64,000 nucleotides of DNA from an uncultured Capnocytophaga sp. Its GTDB lineage: Bacteria > Bacteroidota > Bacteroidia > Flavobacteriales > Flavobacteriaceae. The stretch lies in NCBI RefSeq assembly GCF_937936315.1, contig NZ_CALGWU010000025.1, positions 1 through 64,000 on the forward strand, given 5' to 3'. Positions 51,671-61,276 of the stretch are shown piece by piece. The notes under the pieces were generated by a model. That model ran no database searches, was not told the origin of the DNA, and worked only from the letters and a program-made list of their open reading frames with translations. A program made the position numbers and the translations under genes. Within the stretch, counting starts at the first letter, position 1. Every line of letters starts with the position of its first letter.

Positions 51671-52852
51671 TTATTTTTTCCACCCTTTGAGTACATCATT
51701 AGGCACTCCGCCTTTGTGAAGCATAATAGCAGTAGTTTTAAACTCTACAAAGGCTTTAGTTACGTACAAGTAGCCTTCATAGTCGTTGCGCAAGCCCCAA
51801 GAGTTTTTCACAATGTAGTACTCACGTCCGTTTTGGTCTTTGGCAAGCCCTACGATGTGCATTGCGTGGTCATCGGTGGTTTGATAGTTATCAAAATCAC
51901 GCTGACGCATCTCGGGGGTGATAGTTCTTTCGGCAGTAGGTGGATTAGAAAAAAGATGCAATATTTCATCATTACTCATTTCAGTCACTTCTTTTTCTGG
52001 CACAAAAGCCACTCCGTTTTTCCAACTGAAATAACGCTCACTCACATCGGCTGCCCACGCTACCGTATAACCTTTTTTAAGAGCGTTGTCAATGGTTTTT
52101 GTGAGGTCAGTCATTGCAATGTTGTAAGCGTGATCAAAACTCCAGTTATCGGGAACTGCCATAAATACGTTTTGGTATTTAGGTTGGTCGGCATACGATA
52201 CCATTTCTATATAGTCAGCAGGATTGATGCCTACACGCTCTTTAGCAAAGCTCTGAGGGGTATATTTTTTGCCTTCATACGTAAAACTTTCCGGCACTGC
52301 ACCTAAATAGGCATCGATGGTCGCTGTGAAAGCAGGTAACCAATTAGGAGTGAGTTTATTCTTTTTCTCTCCATTCTTTATCATTCCTTCAAGGAATCCT
52401 TTTAAGATAGCGTGTAGTTCACCAAAATCATTACGGGTAGTACCGTAGTTCAAGCCTGTATAAACATTTTGAGGCACAGCACCATATTTGGCGTACATAT
52501 TGATTACATCGTGGAGTTCCCCTCCTTGTCCGTAATCTAAATTGCCGTGCATACGCACATATTGTTTAGCTTTTTCGATATAGCAATTGCGAGCAGTGAA
52601 GATTTCGGCAAGGTCGATAGGCTTTTTGCCCATACGCTTCATTTCACTTTCAATAAACGAAGCCCCTGCATAGCTCCAGCAAGTGCCACTGCTACCTTGG
52701 TCTTTCACGTCGGTGCGTTCGAGGTTAATAACGGTAGTAAACTGAAAACCAGCGTTAGCCGATTGATTTCCTGCTACAGATTTGATCAGGTCGTCCTGTG
52801 CAGTTCCTATAAAAAAGGAAGATAGCGCTACAAATAATGTAATGTTTTTCAT
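51671..52852 (-). CDS. Secreted C1-family (bleomycin hydrolase-like) cysteine peptidase
   Basis: A 393-residue papain-fold aminopeptidase of the PepC/bleomycin hydrolase type. A signal peptide (1-19) is chosen by starting at the ATG at 52852. The catalytic Gln52 and Cys58 are in DQGSSGTCWS; the histidine is in DDHAMHIVG and the asparagine in VKNSWGLRNDYEGY. Cytoplasmic PepC enzymes lack a signal, so this is the exported Bacteroidota form. A -7 element TACCTTTG (minus strand, 52877-52884) lies 25 bp upstream. It probably trims peptides in the periplasm or at the surface. Confidence 0.88.
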   Translation of the reverse strand: MKNITLFVALSSFFIGTAQDDLIKSVAGNQSANAGFQFTTVINLERTDVKDQGSSGTCWSYAGASFIESEMKRMGKKPIDLAEIFTARNCYIEKAKQYVRMHGNLDYGQGGELHDVINMYAKYGAVPQNVYTGLNYGTTRNDFGELHAILKGFLEGMIKNGEKKNKLTPNWLPAFTATIDAYLGAVPESFTYEGKKYTPQSFAKERVGINPADYIEMVSYADQPKYQNVFMAVPDNWSFDHAYNIAMTDLTKTIDNALKKGYTVAWAADVSERYFSWKNGVAFVPEKEVTEMSNDEILHLFSNPPTAERTITPEMRQRDFDNYQTTDDHAMHIVGLAKDQNGREYYIVKNSWGLRNDYEGYLYVTKAFVEFKTTAIMLHKGGVPNDVLKGWKK

Positions 52853-52951
52853 AAAAAAATACTTTATAATGAAGCGCAAAGGTATGAAACAATTGCCAAA
52901 ATAGCAAATTTGGCATAGTTATAGCTATAAAAAATTAAATGCCCAAACAAT

Positions 52952-53596
52952 ATGAAACATTTATGCTTGTACATATTACTTTTATTAGGAGGCTTAGTAG
53001 CTCAAGCTCAACCGTTTGAAACACGAAAAAAAGATGAGAAGGCAGTCATTCCTTTAGAAAAATCACCTGAACTGGAGTACAAGGGTAGCCCTATCAATCT
53101 GAGGGTAGCTCCTAAAAAAGAAAACAACTCTTGGATGAAGATGCCTGAAAAAAGTATTGATTTTACAGGAAAGAGCAATTTAGTACAGCGTAAAGTAGAG
53201 TTCAAACCTAATTATGAGGTACTGAACGACCATAAGAGAGAAGATTACGAAGCACCTAAAGGCGACCAATTTTTTGGTGACTTCACTAATAATGGAAAGT
53301 TTGTAAATGTATATTGTCGCGACTTCGCTGCTATTGATGGCGATCGAGTGAGTTTATATGTGAATGGAGTAGAAGAAGTTCGCGACATTTTTCTCCTTGG
53401 AGAATTCAGAGGTTTTAAAGTAGAGTTAAAACCTGGCTTCAACAAAGTAGAGTTTTTAGCACTCAACCAAGGCGAATCGGGTCCTAATACAGCCGAGTTT
53501 ATGGTGCTGGACGACAAAGGCAATACCATTATACGCAACCGTTGGGATTTAGCAACAGGCTCAAAAGCACAACTCGTAATTGTAAAAGACCAATAA
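52952..53596 (+). CDS. Secreted protein of unknown function
   Basis: A 214-residue exported protein. Residues 1-19 are a signal peptide ending AQAQ. The mature part opens with a charged, Lys/Glu-rich linker, then from about residue 108 a beta-rich region (FVNVYCRDFAAIDGDRVSLYVNGVEEV, GFKVELKPGFNKVEFLALNQGESGPNTAEF) that looks like an Ig- or C2-like sandwich. I do not recognise a named family. It stands alone between a divergent peptidase and a convergent methyltransferase. Confidence 0.75.
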   Translation: MKHLCLYILLLLGGLVAQAQPFETRKKDEKAVIPLEKSPELEYKGSPINLRVAPKKENNSWMKMPEKSIDFTGKSNLVQRKVEFKPNYEVLNDHKREDYEAPKGDQFFGDFTNNGKFVNVYCRDFAAIDGDRVSLYVNGVEEVRDIFLLGEFRGFKVELKPGFNKVEFLALNQGESGPNTAEFMVLDDKGNTIIRNRWDLATGSKAQLVIVKDQ

Positions 53597-53630
53597 AAGA
53601 GAAGAATTATTTTTATTTGTTACTTTTTTT

Positions 53631-53672
53631 AGCTCATATTTTTATAGGAAATTTCCTATAAAGATATGAGCT
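53631..53672. terminator. Bidirectional terminator, 21-bp stem
   Basis: A near-perfect inverted repeat (53631-53651 with 53652-53672, one G-T pair) with T runs on both sides, between convergent genes. Confidence 0.9.
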
Positions 53673-53687
53673 TTTTTGTGAAATCGT

Positions 53688-54470
53688 TTAAAGGGGTTTT
53701 TGAACAACAAGAGCTATAGCATCTAAGTTCTTTTGGTGTTTTCTAAACGTTTTCTTCATATTCATCACGCGTTTGCGCAAATCGGGGTGGGTAAAGAGAT
53801 TGAAGAAGAATTTAAGCGTGCGGAATATCCCTTCATCTTGCCATACACGCTTGTTTTCAAGTAAGAGCATTGCGTTGTGCTGTTCTTTCACCACCTTAAA
53901 ACCTTGCTCTTCAAAAAGAGCTTTCCACTCACTGGGGGTCATAGGGCGTGCGTGCACACGTATATTGGCACTTAGTTCTTTAAAAACATCGTTTTTCACC
54001 TCGTCGCTCACATTGTCTGGCTGTAAGCCTAATTCGTGAATAGCGTAATAACCTCCTGGTTTGAGTATCCTAAAAGCCTCTGCTATAATAGCTTTTTTGT
54101 GTTCAAGAGGTTGCATAGTGAGCATCGCCTCTCCATACACTTTATTAGCAAAAGCATCGGGAAGTGTAGAAGCAGCGGCATCAGCTACAATCACACGTGC
54201 ATTTTCATAGTGAATATTCTTTTTAGCCAAAGCAGCAGCTGCCTCATTCATATCTACTCCCGTATAGCTGAAAGGCTTGTAAGAACAGGCTATATTAGCC
54301 GTAAATCCTAAGCCTGGGGCAAACTCTACAATATCATCTTTGGAGGTAATCTCTAAGTTTTTTACTAACCATTCGCTGAGTACTCTTCCTCCTGGGCGCA
54401 ACACTTTCTTGCCGAGTTTGGCGAGAATCCAGTGCCCTTGTTTTTCATTTAATGATGTTTCTGTCTTCAT
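53688..54470 (-). CDS. Class I SAM-dependent methyltransferase
   Basis: A 260-residue methyltransferase. The SAM-binding motif is degenerate (VEFAPGLGFTANIA, residues about 44-57), followed by YTGVDMNEAAAALAKKN and RILKPGGYYAIHELGL. A basic C-terminal segment rich in Phe/Arg/Lys is extra. It resembles ubiquinone/menaquinone-type or small-molecule methyltransferases, but the substrate cannot be named. A -7 element TACTTTTG (minus strand, 54500-54507) precedes it. Confidence 0.82.
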   Translation of the reverse strand: MKTETSLNEKQGHWILAKLGKKVLRPGGRVLSEWLVKNLEITSKDDIVEFAPGLGFTANIACSYKPFSYTGVDMNEAAAALAKKNIHYENARVIVADAAASTLPDAFANKVYGEAMLTMQPLEHKKAIIAEAFRILKPGGYYAIHELGLQPDNVSDEVKNDVFKELSANIRVHARPMTPSEWKALFEEQGFKVVKEQHNAMLLLENKRVWQDEGIFRTLKFFFNLFTHPDLRKRVMNMKKTFRKHQKNLDAIALVVQKPL

Positions 54471-54548
54471 CGTTTCAATGGTTTTTATAATTTAGGAGAC
54501 AAAAGTACGAATTTATTTTGAATGTTTCAAAATAAATTAACAAATCTG

Positions 54549-55565
54549 CTAATTAAAAGAAAGTCGCGCTTGGGCAGTTACTTCTTGTGCTACAAAATTT
54601 CCTTCTAAAAACTTGTGATAACCTACGATACCTATCATCGCTGCATTATCAGTACAATACTGAAATTTAGGCACAAAGGTGTGCCAACCGTATTGCTTTC
54701 CTAAAGCTGTGAGGGCATTGCGAATACCTGAATTAGCCGATACTCCCCCACCAATAGCCACTTGCTTGATACCTGTTTCTTTTACAGCTTTTTTGAGTTT
54801 GCTCATCAGTATTTCCACAATCGTGTGTTGTACTGAAGCGCAAATATCAGCTAAATGTTCAGTTATGAAATTAGGATTTTCCTCAGTGTTTTTCTGCACA
54901 AAATAGAGAATACCCGTTTTAAGTCCAGAAAAACTGAAGTTAAGACCTGATATTTTAGGCTTAGAAAAACTAAAGGCTTGGGGGTTACCCTCTTGGGCAT
55001 ATTTATCAATGAGAGGTCCACCAGGGTAAGGAAGTCCTAATATTTTAGCTGTTTTGTCGAACGCCTCCCCTACTGCATCGTCGAGAGTTTCGCCCAGCAC
55101 CTCCATATCAAAAAAACTGTTTACCTTCACAATTTGGGTATGCCCCCCGCTGATAGTCATCGCTAGAAAAGGAAACTCGGGTTTCGGCTGTCCTTCATCT
55201 ATAAAATGTGCCAAAATATGTGCCTGCATGTGGTTCACTTCAATGAGTGGGATATTTAGTCCCATTGCCAGCGACTTAGCAAACGATGTGCCTACTAATA
55301 ACGAGCCCATTAAACCTGGCCCTCTTGTAAAGGCAATAGCCGAAAGTTCTTCTTTGGTTATTCCCGCTTTTTTGAGTGCTTGAGCAACTACAGGCACTAT
55401 ATTTTGCAAGTGGGCGCGTGAAGCCAATTCGGGCACTACCCCACCGTATTGTTTATGCACCTCTTGGTTAGCCACCTCATTAGAAAGTACTTTATCATTG
55501 CAAAGCACTGAAGCTGAAGTGTCATCGCAAGAAGATTCTATAGCTAATATATAGGTATTTTTCAT
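54549..55565 (-). CDS. tsaD: tRNA N6-adenosine threonylcarbamoyltransferase TsaD
   Basis: A 338-residue enzyme of the t6A tRNA pathway. It opens ILAIESSCDDTSASV, has the metal motif HMQAHILAH, PGLMGSLLVG, the GGGVSANSGIR loop and the CTDNAAMIG end. I use the ATG at 55565; a TTG 9 bp upstream is the only alternative. The octamer array at 55601-55624 and a sucC promoter lie in the divergent region. Confidence 0.96.
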   Translation of the reverse strand: MKNTYILAIESSCDDTSASVLCNDKVLSNEVANQEVHKQYGGVVPELASRAHLQNIVPVVAQALKKAGITKEELSAIAFTRGPGLMGSLLVGTSFAKSLAMGLNIPLIEVNHMQAHILAHFIDEGQPKPEFPFLAMTISGGHTQIVKVNSFFDMEVLGETLDDAVGEAFDKTAKILGLPYPGGPLIDKYAQEGNPQAFSFSKPKISGLNFSFSGLKTGILYFVQKNTEENPNFITEHLADICASVQHTIVEILMSKLKKAVKETGIKQVAIGGGVSANSGIRNALTALGKQYGWHTFVPKFQYCTDNAAMIGIVGYHKFLEGNFVAQEVTAQARLSFN

Positions 55566-55600
55566 TCTTTTCAATTAAAATGCAAAAGTAAGGATTATTT

Positions 55601-55624
55601 GCTAATTAGCAAATTAGCAATTTT
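55601..55624. repeat. Octamer array between tsaD and sucC
   Basis: GCTAATTA, GCAAATTA, GCAATTTT in 8-bp register, a few bases upstream of the tsaD -7 element. Confidence 0.65.
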
Positions 55625-55645
55625 TAGAAGTATTATTAATTATTT

Positions 55646-55677
55646 TTTGCTAATTAATAAATTGTTTCGTATCTTTG
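55646..55677 (+). promoter_or_regulatory. sucC promoter
   Basis: TTTG (55646-55649), a 20-bp spacer and TATCTTTG (55670-55677), 26 bp before the ATG. Confidence 0.7.
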
Positions 55678-55703
55678 CCGAATAGTTACCAAATCATTCT
55701 CGT

Positions 55704-56897
55704 ATGAACTTACACGAATACCAAGGAAAGGAAATCCTTTCGAGTTTTGGGGTACGCGTACAACGTGGCATCGTTGCCCAAACCCCCACTGAAGCTGTAG
55801 AGGCAGCCAAACAACTTACCGAAGCCACTAATACTCAGTGGTATGTGGTAAAAGCACAAGTACACGCTGGAGGGCGCGGTAAAGGCGGCGGCATTAAGTT
55901 AGCCAAAGGTTTAGACCAAGTAGAACCTATCGCTTCTCAAATTATAGGTATGCAACTCGTTACTCCTCAAACGCCACCTTCAGGAAAAAAAGTACATCAG
56001 GTGCTCATCGCCGAAGATGTATATTACCCTGGTGAAAGTGAACCCCAAGAGTTCTATATGTCGGTACTATTAAACCGTGCCAAAGGTAAGAATATGATTA
56101 TGTATTCTACCGAAGGAGGAATGGATATTGAGGCAGTAGCCGAAAAAACACCTCATCTTATCTTCACCGAAGAAATCGATCCTGCTGTAGGGCTCTTGCC
56201 TTTCCAAGCTCGCCAAATTGCTTTCAACTTAGGAGTTACTGGTGACGCTCAAAAAGAAATGGTAAAGTTCGTAACAGCACTCTACAATGCTTATGTATCT
56301 TCTGATGCGAGCTTGTTTGAAATTAACCCTGTTTTAAAAACTTCTGATAATAAAATAATGGCAGTAGATGCCAAAGTAACTCTTGATGACAATGCGCTTT
56401 TCCGTCACCCTGAGTATGTAGCTTATCGCGATACACGTGAGGAAAACCCAGTAGAAGTAGAAGCAAAAGCCGTAGGTCTCAACTATGTCGCTCTCGATGG
56501 TAACGTGGGCTGTATGGTAAATGGTGCTGGACTCGCAATGGCTACGATGGACTTAATCAAACAAGCGGGTGGTTCACCTGCTAACTTCCTTGATGTAGGG
56601 GGTACCGCCGATGCCAAACGCGTAGAAGCTGCTTTCCGCATTATTCTCAAAGACCCTAATGTAAAGGCTATCCTTATCAACATCTTTGGTGGTATTGTGC
56701 GTTGCGACCGCGTAGCTCAAGGAGTAGTAGATGCCTACCAAAATATGGGCGATGCTATCAAAGTGCCTATCATCGTACGTTTGCAAGGTACTAATGCCGA
56801 ACTTGCTAAAGAAATTTTAGACAATTCAGGCTTAGCCGTTCACTCTGCAATCCTCTTCCAAGAAGCTGCTGATAAAGTGAAGGAAGTGCTTAGCTAA
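55704..56897 (+). CDS. sucC: Succinyl-CoA synthetase beta subunit
   Basis: A 397-residue ADP/GDP-forming subunit of the citric acid cycle enzyme. The ATP-grasp domain opens MNLHEYQGKEILSSFGV; VKAQVHAGGRGKGGG, LFEINPVL and the CoA-ligase domain with GNVGCMVNGAGLAMATMD and NIFGGIVRCD follow. sucD is not adjacent, as in other Flavobacteriia where the two genes are separated. A 15-bp hairpin follows the stop. Confidence 0.96.
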   Translation: MNLHEYQGKEILSSFGVRVQRGIVAQTPTEAVEAAKQLTEATNTQWYVVKAQVHAGGRGKGGGIKLAKGLDQVEPIASQIIGMQLVTPQTPPSGKKVHQVLIAEDVYYPGESEPQEFYMSVLLNRAKGKNMIMYSTEGGMDIEAVAEKTPHLIFTEEIDPAVGLLPFQARQIAFNLGVTGDAQKEMVKFVTALYNAYVSSDASLFEINPVLKTSDNKIMAVDAKVTLDDNALFRHPEYVAYRDTREENPVEVEAKAVGLNYVALDGNVGCMVNGAGLAMATMDLIKQAGGSPANFLDVGGTADAKRVEAAFRIILKDPNVKAILINIFGGIVRCDRVAQGVVDAYQNMGDAIKVPIIVRLQGTNAELAKEILDNSGLAVHSAILFQEAADKVKEVLS

Positions 56898-56921
56898 TAA
56901 TCACTTAAGAATTGTACATTC

Positions 56922-56954
56922 AACTTTGCCAAAGTTTTGAACTTTGGCAAAGTT
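56922..56954. terminator. Hairpin between sucC and ggt
   Basis: A perfect 15-bp stem (56922-56936 with 56940-56954) with a 3-nt loop. It is followed by only a short T-rich tract. It closely resembles the AACTTTG-type terminator at 49327. Confidence 0.75.
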
Positions 56955-56976
56955 CATTTCTAAAAACAGAAAACTT

Positions 56977-58683
56977 ATGATAAAAAGAATTTTCTCTATC
57001 CTCACTGCTATAACCTTACTCATAAGTTGCCGCAATACACCTACTGAAAAACACACCTCTCCCGAAAAAGGAGTAGTAGCCACACACGCTATGGTGGTGA
57101 GTGCCAAAGAAGAAGCCTCACAAATAGGTCTTACTATCCTCAAAAAAGGAGGTAATGCTTTCGATGCAATGGTAGCTACCGAACTTGCCTTAGCTGTAGC
57201 TTACCCCAATGCTGGCAATATAGGCGGCGGCGGCTTTATGGTGTACCGTTTAGCTAATGGCGAAAAAGGCGCTTTAGACTATCGCGAAAAAGCTCCTGCT
57301 AAAGCGCATCGCGATATGTATTTAGACAAAGATGGCAATGTCATCCCCGATAAAAGTACATTAGGCGCTTTATCTGTAGGTGTGCCAGGTACTATCGCTG
57401 GCCTCTTTGCAGTACATCAAAAGTTTGGTTCTCTTCCTTTTGCCGAACTTATCCAGCCTGCTATCGACTTGGCGCGCAATGGAGTGCTCATCACTCAGTT
57501 GCAAGTCGATTCTTATATGAGCAAAAATGTTGACCTCATCAAGCAGGCAAATAACTATGTTACTCCTTTCGAAAATGGTTGGAAAGCGGGTGAACGCTTC
57601 AAATACGAGGAATTTGCGCAAACCTTAGAACGCATACGCGATAATGGGAAGGCAGAATTTTACGAGGGTGAAACAGCCAAACGCATTGTTAGCTATGTAC
57701 AAGAACTTGGAGGTATCCTCTCATTAGACGACCTTAAAAACTACAAACCTCAATGGCGCACGCCTGTTACTTTCACCTATAAAGATTACACGGTCAACTC
57801 TATGCCTCTCCCCTCAAGCGGAGGCATCTGTTTGGCACAGATTCTCAAAAGTGTAGAACCTTATAATATAGGTCTGTATCCTCATAACGGCGAGCAATAC
57901 ATTCAGTTATTAGTAGAAGCCGAACGCCGTGCTTATGCCGATAGGGCTTACTATATGGGCGACCCCGACTTTGTGAAAGTCCCTACTGAAACGCTCCTCT
58001 CTCCCGATTATCTCAAAGAACGTATGAGTAGTTTTTCGTGGGAGAAAGCGAGCAAATCAAGTGAGATAGCACACGGCAAAATAGCAGGTTACGAAAGCGA
58101 TGAAACCACTCATTACTCTATTGTAGACCGTTTTGGTAATGCCGTAGCAGTTACTACTACCCTCAATACCAATTATGGCAGCAAGGTATATGTGAAAGGC
58201 GGAGGTTTCTTCCTCAATAACCAAATGGACGATTTTAGCATCAAACCTGGCGAACCCAATACCTATGGCTTGGTAGGATCCGAAAAAAATGCCATTGCTC
58301 CTAACAAACGTATGCTCAGCTCTATGAGCCCCACCATTATAGAAAAAGGAGGTAAGCTCTTTATGGTGATAGGCACTCCTGGCGGCTCCACTATCATCAC
58401 CTCGGTATTACAGTGTTTTCTCAATGTAGCCGAATATGGTATGACAATGCAAGAATCGGTGAGTAAACCGCGCTTCCACCACCAATGGTTACCCGATGAT
58501 GTGATGTATGAGCCCAACGGATTTGCTCCTGAGCTCATTGCAAAACTCAAAACCAAAGGCTATAAACCTCGTGAAGAAAACTTTGTTATCATCGGCAAAG
58601 TTGATGCTATTTTAGTACAGCCCGATGGCAGCTTAGAAGGGGGTGCCGACCCTCGTGGTGATGACACAGCTGTAGGATACTAA
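56977..58683 (+). CDS. ggt: Gamma-glutamyltransferase, lipoprotein form
   Basis: A 568-residue Ntn-hydrolase that cleaves glutathione and other gamma-glutamyl compounds. I start it at the ATG at 56977; the longer TTG reading begins inside the hairpin. The N-terminus ends LLISC, a lipobox with Cys18. The precursor is cut before the nucleophile threonine of TTHYSIVDRFGNAVAVTTTLN. SSMSPTI, GTPGGSTIITSVLQ and PRFHHQWLPD of the small subunit are in place. It may act on glutathione outside the cytoplasm. Confidence 0.93.
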   Translation: MIKRIFSILTAITLLISCRNTPTEKHTSPEKGVVATHAMVVSAKEEASQIGLTILKKGGNAFDAMVATELALAVAYPNAGNIGGGGFMVYRLANGEKGALDYREKAPAKAHRDMYLDKDGNVIPDKSTLGALSVGVPGTIAGLFAVHQKFGSLPFAELIQPAIDLARNGVLITQLQVDSYMSKNVDLIKQANNYVTPFENGWKAGERFKYEEFAQTLERIRDNGKAEFYEGETAKRIVSYVQELGGILSLDDLKNYKPQWRTPVTFTYKDYTVNSMPLPSSGGICLAQILKSVEPYNIGLYPHNGEQYIQLLVEAERRAYADRAYYMGDPDFVKVPTETLLSPDYLKERMSSFSWEKASKSSEIAHGKIAGYESDETTHYSIVDRFGNAVAVTTTLNTNYGSKVYVKGGGFFLNNQMDDFSIKPGEPNTYGLVGSEKNAIAPNKRMLSSMSPTIIEKGGKLFMVIGTPGGSTIITSVLQCFLNVAEYGMTMQESVSKPRFHHQWLPDDVMYEPNGFAPELIAKLKTKGYKPREENFVIIGKVDAILVQPDGSLEGGADPRGDDTAVGY

Positions 58684-58789
58684 AATTAAAAAACAGAATT
58701 AAAGAAAATAGTAATTATTCCTTTTACAATATTAAAAAACAGAAAAATATTCTATTTTAACTACTAAAATGATTTTTTTAATGTATTAT

Positions 58790-58820
58790 TTTGGTAAGTT
58801 GATAAAATATTGTAGCTTTG
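58790..58820 (+). promoter_or_regulatory. metE promoter
   Basis: TTTG (58790-58793), a 19-bp spacer and TAGCTTTG (58813-58820). This is an exact consensus match 21 bp before the ATG. The short leader leaves no room for a SAM or cobalamin riboswitch downstream of the start. Confidence 0.75.
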
Positions 58821-58841
58821 CACTCAAAATAAAAATTTTAT

Positions 58842-61142
58842 ATGAAATCAAACGTATTAGGTTATCCTCGTATCGGTGAAAAACGAGAACTTAAAAAAGC
58901 TAATGAGTCATTCTGGGCTGGTAAAATATCAGAAGAAGAACTCCTTGCTGTGGCTGAAAATATTCGTGTTCATAACTGGACACTACAAAGAGAAGCAGGG
59001 GTTGACTTGATCCCTTCTAACGACTTTTCTTTCTATGACCAAATGCTTGACTTTTCGTTTACAGTAAACGCTATCCCTGAGCGTTTTGCTCCTATCCATC
59101 AGTTGAGCAATTTGGAGCGTTATTACGCTTTGGCACGTGGCTATCAAAAAAATGGTATCGATATTACCGCTATGGAAATGACCAAATGGTTTGATACCAA
59201 TTACCACTATATCGTACCCGAATTTACCAAAGACCAATCTTTCAAAATTCTTGTAAACAAACCTTTGCAGGAATATAACTTGGCTAAAAAACACGGTTTT
59301 GACACTAAACCAGTGCTTATCGGTTTGGTAACTTATTTGCTTCTCGGTAAAGAAAAAGAACAAGGTTTCCACCGTTTAGACTTGGCTGAACGTTTGTTGC
59401 CCGTGTATGTACAAATCGTACAAAGTTTAGTAGATGCAGGTGCTAAAACTATTCAAATAGATGAGCCTTACTTAGTTCTCGACCTTCCTGAAGGCGCTGC
59501 TGATGTATACAAAAATGTATATACCGAGCTAAGAAGCAAATTCCCTACTACCGAATTTATCCTCACTACTTACTTCGGCGCACTCGATAACAATACCGAA
59601 TTAGCTGTTTCATTGCCTTTCAACGTATTGCACATTGATTTAGTGCGCGCAGCGGCTCAGCTTGACAAAGTGCTCAAAGCTCTTCCTGCCGATAAAAAAC
59701 TATCACTTGGAGTAGTAGACGGACGTAATATTTGGAAAAACAACTTCGAACACTCATTAGCATTGATTGAGAAAGCCAAAGAAGCTATCGGTGCTGACCG
59801 TCTATTGATAGCTACTTCTTGCTCATTATTGCACTCTCCTTGCAACCTCGAACTCGAAAACAACGAGAAAGTACTTACCCCTGAAATCAAACAATGGTTG
59901 GCTTTTGCTAAACAAAAAGTAAAAGAAGTAACTACTTTGCAAGCAATTGCTAACGGACAAATAACTCCTGAGGTAAAAGCTGTTTTTGAAGAAAACAAAA
60001 AAGCAGCTGAAACGCGTAAAACTTCACCGCTTATCCACGACAACAAAGTGAAAGAACGCGTGAACAACATCACTGCCAAAGACGATGTGCGCCACAGTCC
60101 GTTCAACGAGCGTAAAGTAGCACAACATAAAGCGTTGAACTTACCTCTCTTCCCTACAACTACTATTGGGTCATTCCCTCAAACCGACGAGGTACGCAGC
60201 TGGCGTGCTCGCTTCAAAAAAGGAGAACTCACTCAAGCCGAATACGATAAGCTATTGGAAAAAGAAATTGAAGAGTCTATCCGTTTTCAAGAAGATACCA
60301 ATATCGATGTACTCGTACACGGCGAATTTGAGCGTAACGATATGGTGGAATACTTTGGCGAATTGCTAAAAGGATATACCTTCACTAAATTCGGTTGGGT
60401 ACAAAGTTATGGTTCACGTTGCGTAAAACCACCGATTATCTTTGGTGATATTTCACGCCCTGAACCAATGACTGTACGCTGGAGCAAATACGCACAATCG
60501 CTTACCAAATTGCCAGTAAAAGGTATGCTTACAGGACCTGTAACTATCTTGCAATGGTCGTTTGTACGTGATGATCAACCTCGTTCTCAAACTTGTTTAC
60601 AAATAGCCTTGGCTATCCGTGATGAAGTGGTAGACCTTGAAAAAGCGGGTATACAAGTAATTCAAATTGACGAACCAGCTATCCGCGAAGGATTACCATT
60701 GCGCAAAAGCGAGTGGAAAGCCTACTTTGATTGGGCTATCAAAGCGTTCCGCATTTCTGCTTCAGGCGTGAAAGACGAAACCCAAATCCACACCCATATG
60801 TGCTATTCTGAATTCAACGATATGATTGAAGCTATCGCCGATATGGATGCCGATGTGATTACCATAGAGTGTTCACGTTCACAAATGGAACTCCTCGATG
60901 TATTTGGTGATTTCAAATATCCTAACGAAATAGGACCTGGGGTATACGACATTCACTCACCACGCGTACCTTCACAAGAGGAAATGACCAACTTGATGAA
61001 GAAAGCGATTTCAGTAGTGCCAAAAGAGCAATTGTGGGTAAACCCCGACTGCGGACTCAAAACACGCCACTGGCCAGAAACCAAAGCAGCTCTTCACGCA
61101 ATGGTGGATACCGCCAAAGAACTTCGCAATCTTTACAAATAA
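58842..61142 (+). CDS. metE: Cobalamin-independent methionine synthase MetE
   Basis: A 766-residue zinc enzyme that transfers methyl from 5-methyltetrahydropteroyltriglutamate to homocysteine. It opens SNVLGYPRIGEKRELKKA; the C-terminal catalytic barrel begins at TTTIGSFPQTDEVRSWR, with zinc ligands in THMCYSEFND and NPDCGLKTR. Both barrels are complete. It is monocistronic between a consensus promoter and a strong terminator. B12-independent synthesis is of note beside a FecCD-type importer, because it weakens the case that that importer serves cobalamin. Confidence 0.96.
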   Translation: MKSNVLGYPRIGEKRELKKANESFWAGKISEEELLAVAENIRVHNWTLQREAGVDLIPSNDFSFYDQMLDFSFTVNAIPERFAPIHQLSNLERYYALARGYQKNGIDITAMEMTKWFDTNYHYIVPEFTKDQSFKILVNKPLQEYNLAKKHGFDTKPVLIGLVTYLLLGKEKEQGFHRLDLAERLLPVYVQIVQSLVDAGAKTIQIDEPYLVLDLPEGAADVYKNVYTELRSKFPTTEFILTTYFGALDNNTELAVSLPFNVLHIDLVRAAAQLDKVLKALPADKKLSLGVVDGRNIWKNNFEHSLALIEKAKEAIGADRLLIATSCSLLHSPCNLELENNEKVLTPEIKQWLAFAKQKVKEVTTLQAIANGQITPEVKAVFEENKKAAETRKTSPLIHDNKVKERVNNITAKDDVRHSPFNERKVAQHKALNLPLFPTTTIGSFPQTDEVRSWRARFKKGELTQAEYDKLLEKEIEESIRFQEDTNIDVLVHGEFERNDMVEYFGELLKGYTFTKFGWVQSYGSRCVKPPIIFGDISRPEPMTVRWSKYAQSLTKLPVKGMLTGPVTILQWSFVRDDQPRSQTCLQIALAIRDEVVDLEKAGIQVIQIDEPAIREGLPLRKSEWKAYFDWAIKAFRISASGVKDETQIHTHMCYSEFNDMIEAIADMDADVITIECSRSQMELLDVFGDFKYPNEIGPGVYDIHSPRVPSQEEMTNLMKKAISVVPKEQLWVNPDCGLKTRHWPETKAALHAMVDTAKELRNLYK

Positions 61143-61161
61143 GAAATAAGAAGTAATAAAT

Positions 61162-61200
61162 AAAAAAAGCAATGTGCAGAAGATGTACATTGCTTTTTTT
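61162..61200 (+). terminator. Rho-independent terminator after metE
   Basis: A 14-bp stem (61162-61175 with 61187-61200) whose outer part is A7/T7 and inner part GCAATGT, with an 11-nt loop. Confidence 0.9.
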
Positions 61201-61221
61201 GTGTTAAAATTGTTCTTTTAC

Positions 61222-61252
61222 TTTGTAGAAATAAAACTATTTTATATATTTG
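61222..61252 (+). promoter_or_regulatory. Promoter of the toxin-antitoxin-like pair
   Basis: TTTG (61222-61225), a 19-bp spacer and TATATTTG (61245-61252). It overlaps the TTG at 61250, so the ATG at 61277 is the start. Confidence 0.72.
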
Positions 61253-61276
61253 CCCCACAAAACCAAAAAAAATATT

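Noticed and set aside
58684..58841. SAM or cobalamin riboswitch before metE
   Set aside because: The predicted transcript starts about 15 nt before the ATG, leaving no room, and the upstream DNA shows no such fold.
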